Of a stretch of 6,099 nucleotides of DNA, positions 5,822 through 6,099 are shown piece after piece; position 1 is the first letter of the stretch, and each line of letters opens with the position of its first letter. Under the pieces are notes generated by a model, which made no database searches, had not been told where the DNA came from, and saw only the letters and a program-made list of their open reading frames with translations. The translations under genes and the position numbers were made by a program. The DNA comes from Oscillospiraceae bacterium (GTDB lineage: Bacteria > Bacillota_A > Clostridia > Oscillospirales > Acutalibacteraceae), in NCBI GenBank assembly GCA_003519645.1, contig DOWI01000040.1, positions 8,221 to 14,319 of the forward strand, written 5' to 3'.

Positions 5822-6099
5822 GTGCCATATTATCAGCCCGAAATTGAATGCGCATCGAGAGACTATCTCCATGCGATACAGTCCGCCCGCCTTATAAAAA
5901 TGATAGATTCAGCATATCAAAATGTTCCGTTTTATAGAATGAGACTGGATGAGGCGGGGATTTCGCCGTCTGATATTCATTCAATCGACGACCTATACAA
6001 GCTACCGTTTACCGTAAAAAACGATCTGCGGGACAATTATCCTTACGGATTGTTTGCCGTAGAGCCGCGTGAGCTTGTCCGCGTTCATGCATCGTCGGG
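5822..6099 (+). CDS. paaK: Second phenylacetate/arylacetate-CoA ligase (PaaK family), 3'-truncated by the window edge
   Basis: The visible 92 codons, read from a GTG start, are the N-terminal part of a PaaK-family AMP-forming aryl-CoA ligase, about one fifth of the protein. The piece aligns without gaps to residues 5-95 of the upstream PaaK, with about 38 of 91 positions identical by my hand count. Shared blocks include NV.FY..RL..AG, DLRD.YP.G.F.V and the opening HASSG of the ATP-binding loop, where the window ends. That divergence indicates an old duplication or separate acquisition, not a recent copy. It lies 35 bases after iorB with a good ribosome site and is probably co-transcribed with iorAB. 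It may use a different arylacetate from its paralogue. Whether the rest of the gene is intact cannot be seen. Confidence 0.88.
   Translation, partial: MPYYQPEIECASRDYLHAIQSARLIKMIDSAYQNVPFYRMRLDEAGISPSDIHSIDDLYKLPFTVKNDLRDNYPYGLFAVEPRELVRVHASS

Overview
The window reads as chromosomal DNA of an anaerobic, amino-acid-metabolising bacterium, most likely a member of the Clostridia (Firmicutes). The reasons are the ferredoxin-dependent indolepyruvate oxidoreductase genes iorA and iorB, purine-rich Shine-Dalgarno sites, AT-rich intergenic regions and moderate G+C in the genes. The taxonomic placement is an inference from gene content and style. All supported genes are on the + strand.

Layout. Positions 1-1185 hold the 3' part of a sodium:solute symporter gene whose start lies before the window. 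A 13-bp perfect stem-loop (1282-1322) probably ends that transcript. A sigma-A-like promoter (1364-1391), with direct repeats around and just after it, then leads into a phenylacetate/arylacetate-CoA ligase gene (paaK, 1460-2779). Two short hairpins follow. After them comes a small reading frame (2893-3228) that is an internally deleted relative of REP-associated (IS200-like) tyrosine transposases: the segment that should carry the HUH metal-binding motif is gone. A second candidate promoter (3258-3286) precedes iorA (3358-5109), followed by iorB (5202-5786). A second paaK paralogue starts with GTG at 5822 and runs off the window end.

How the genes fit together. IorA and IorB form the two-subunit, thiamine-diphosphate and iron-sulfur enzyme that oxidatively decarboxylates arylpyruvates (from Trp, Phe and Tyr transamination) to arylacetyl-CoA, CO2 and reduced ferredoxin. 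The PaaK-type ligases interconvert arylacetates and arylacetyl-CoA with ATP/AMP. The set can serve aromatic amino acid fermentation to arylacetates. It can also work in reverse, salvaging arylacetates into aromatic amino acids, as established for some methanogens. The sequence alone does not settle the direction. Having two ligase paralogues bracket iorAB, and a dead transposase lodged inside the cluster, are the most distinctive points. I see no clearly undescribed system here.
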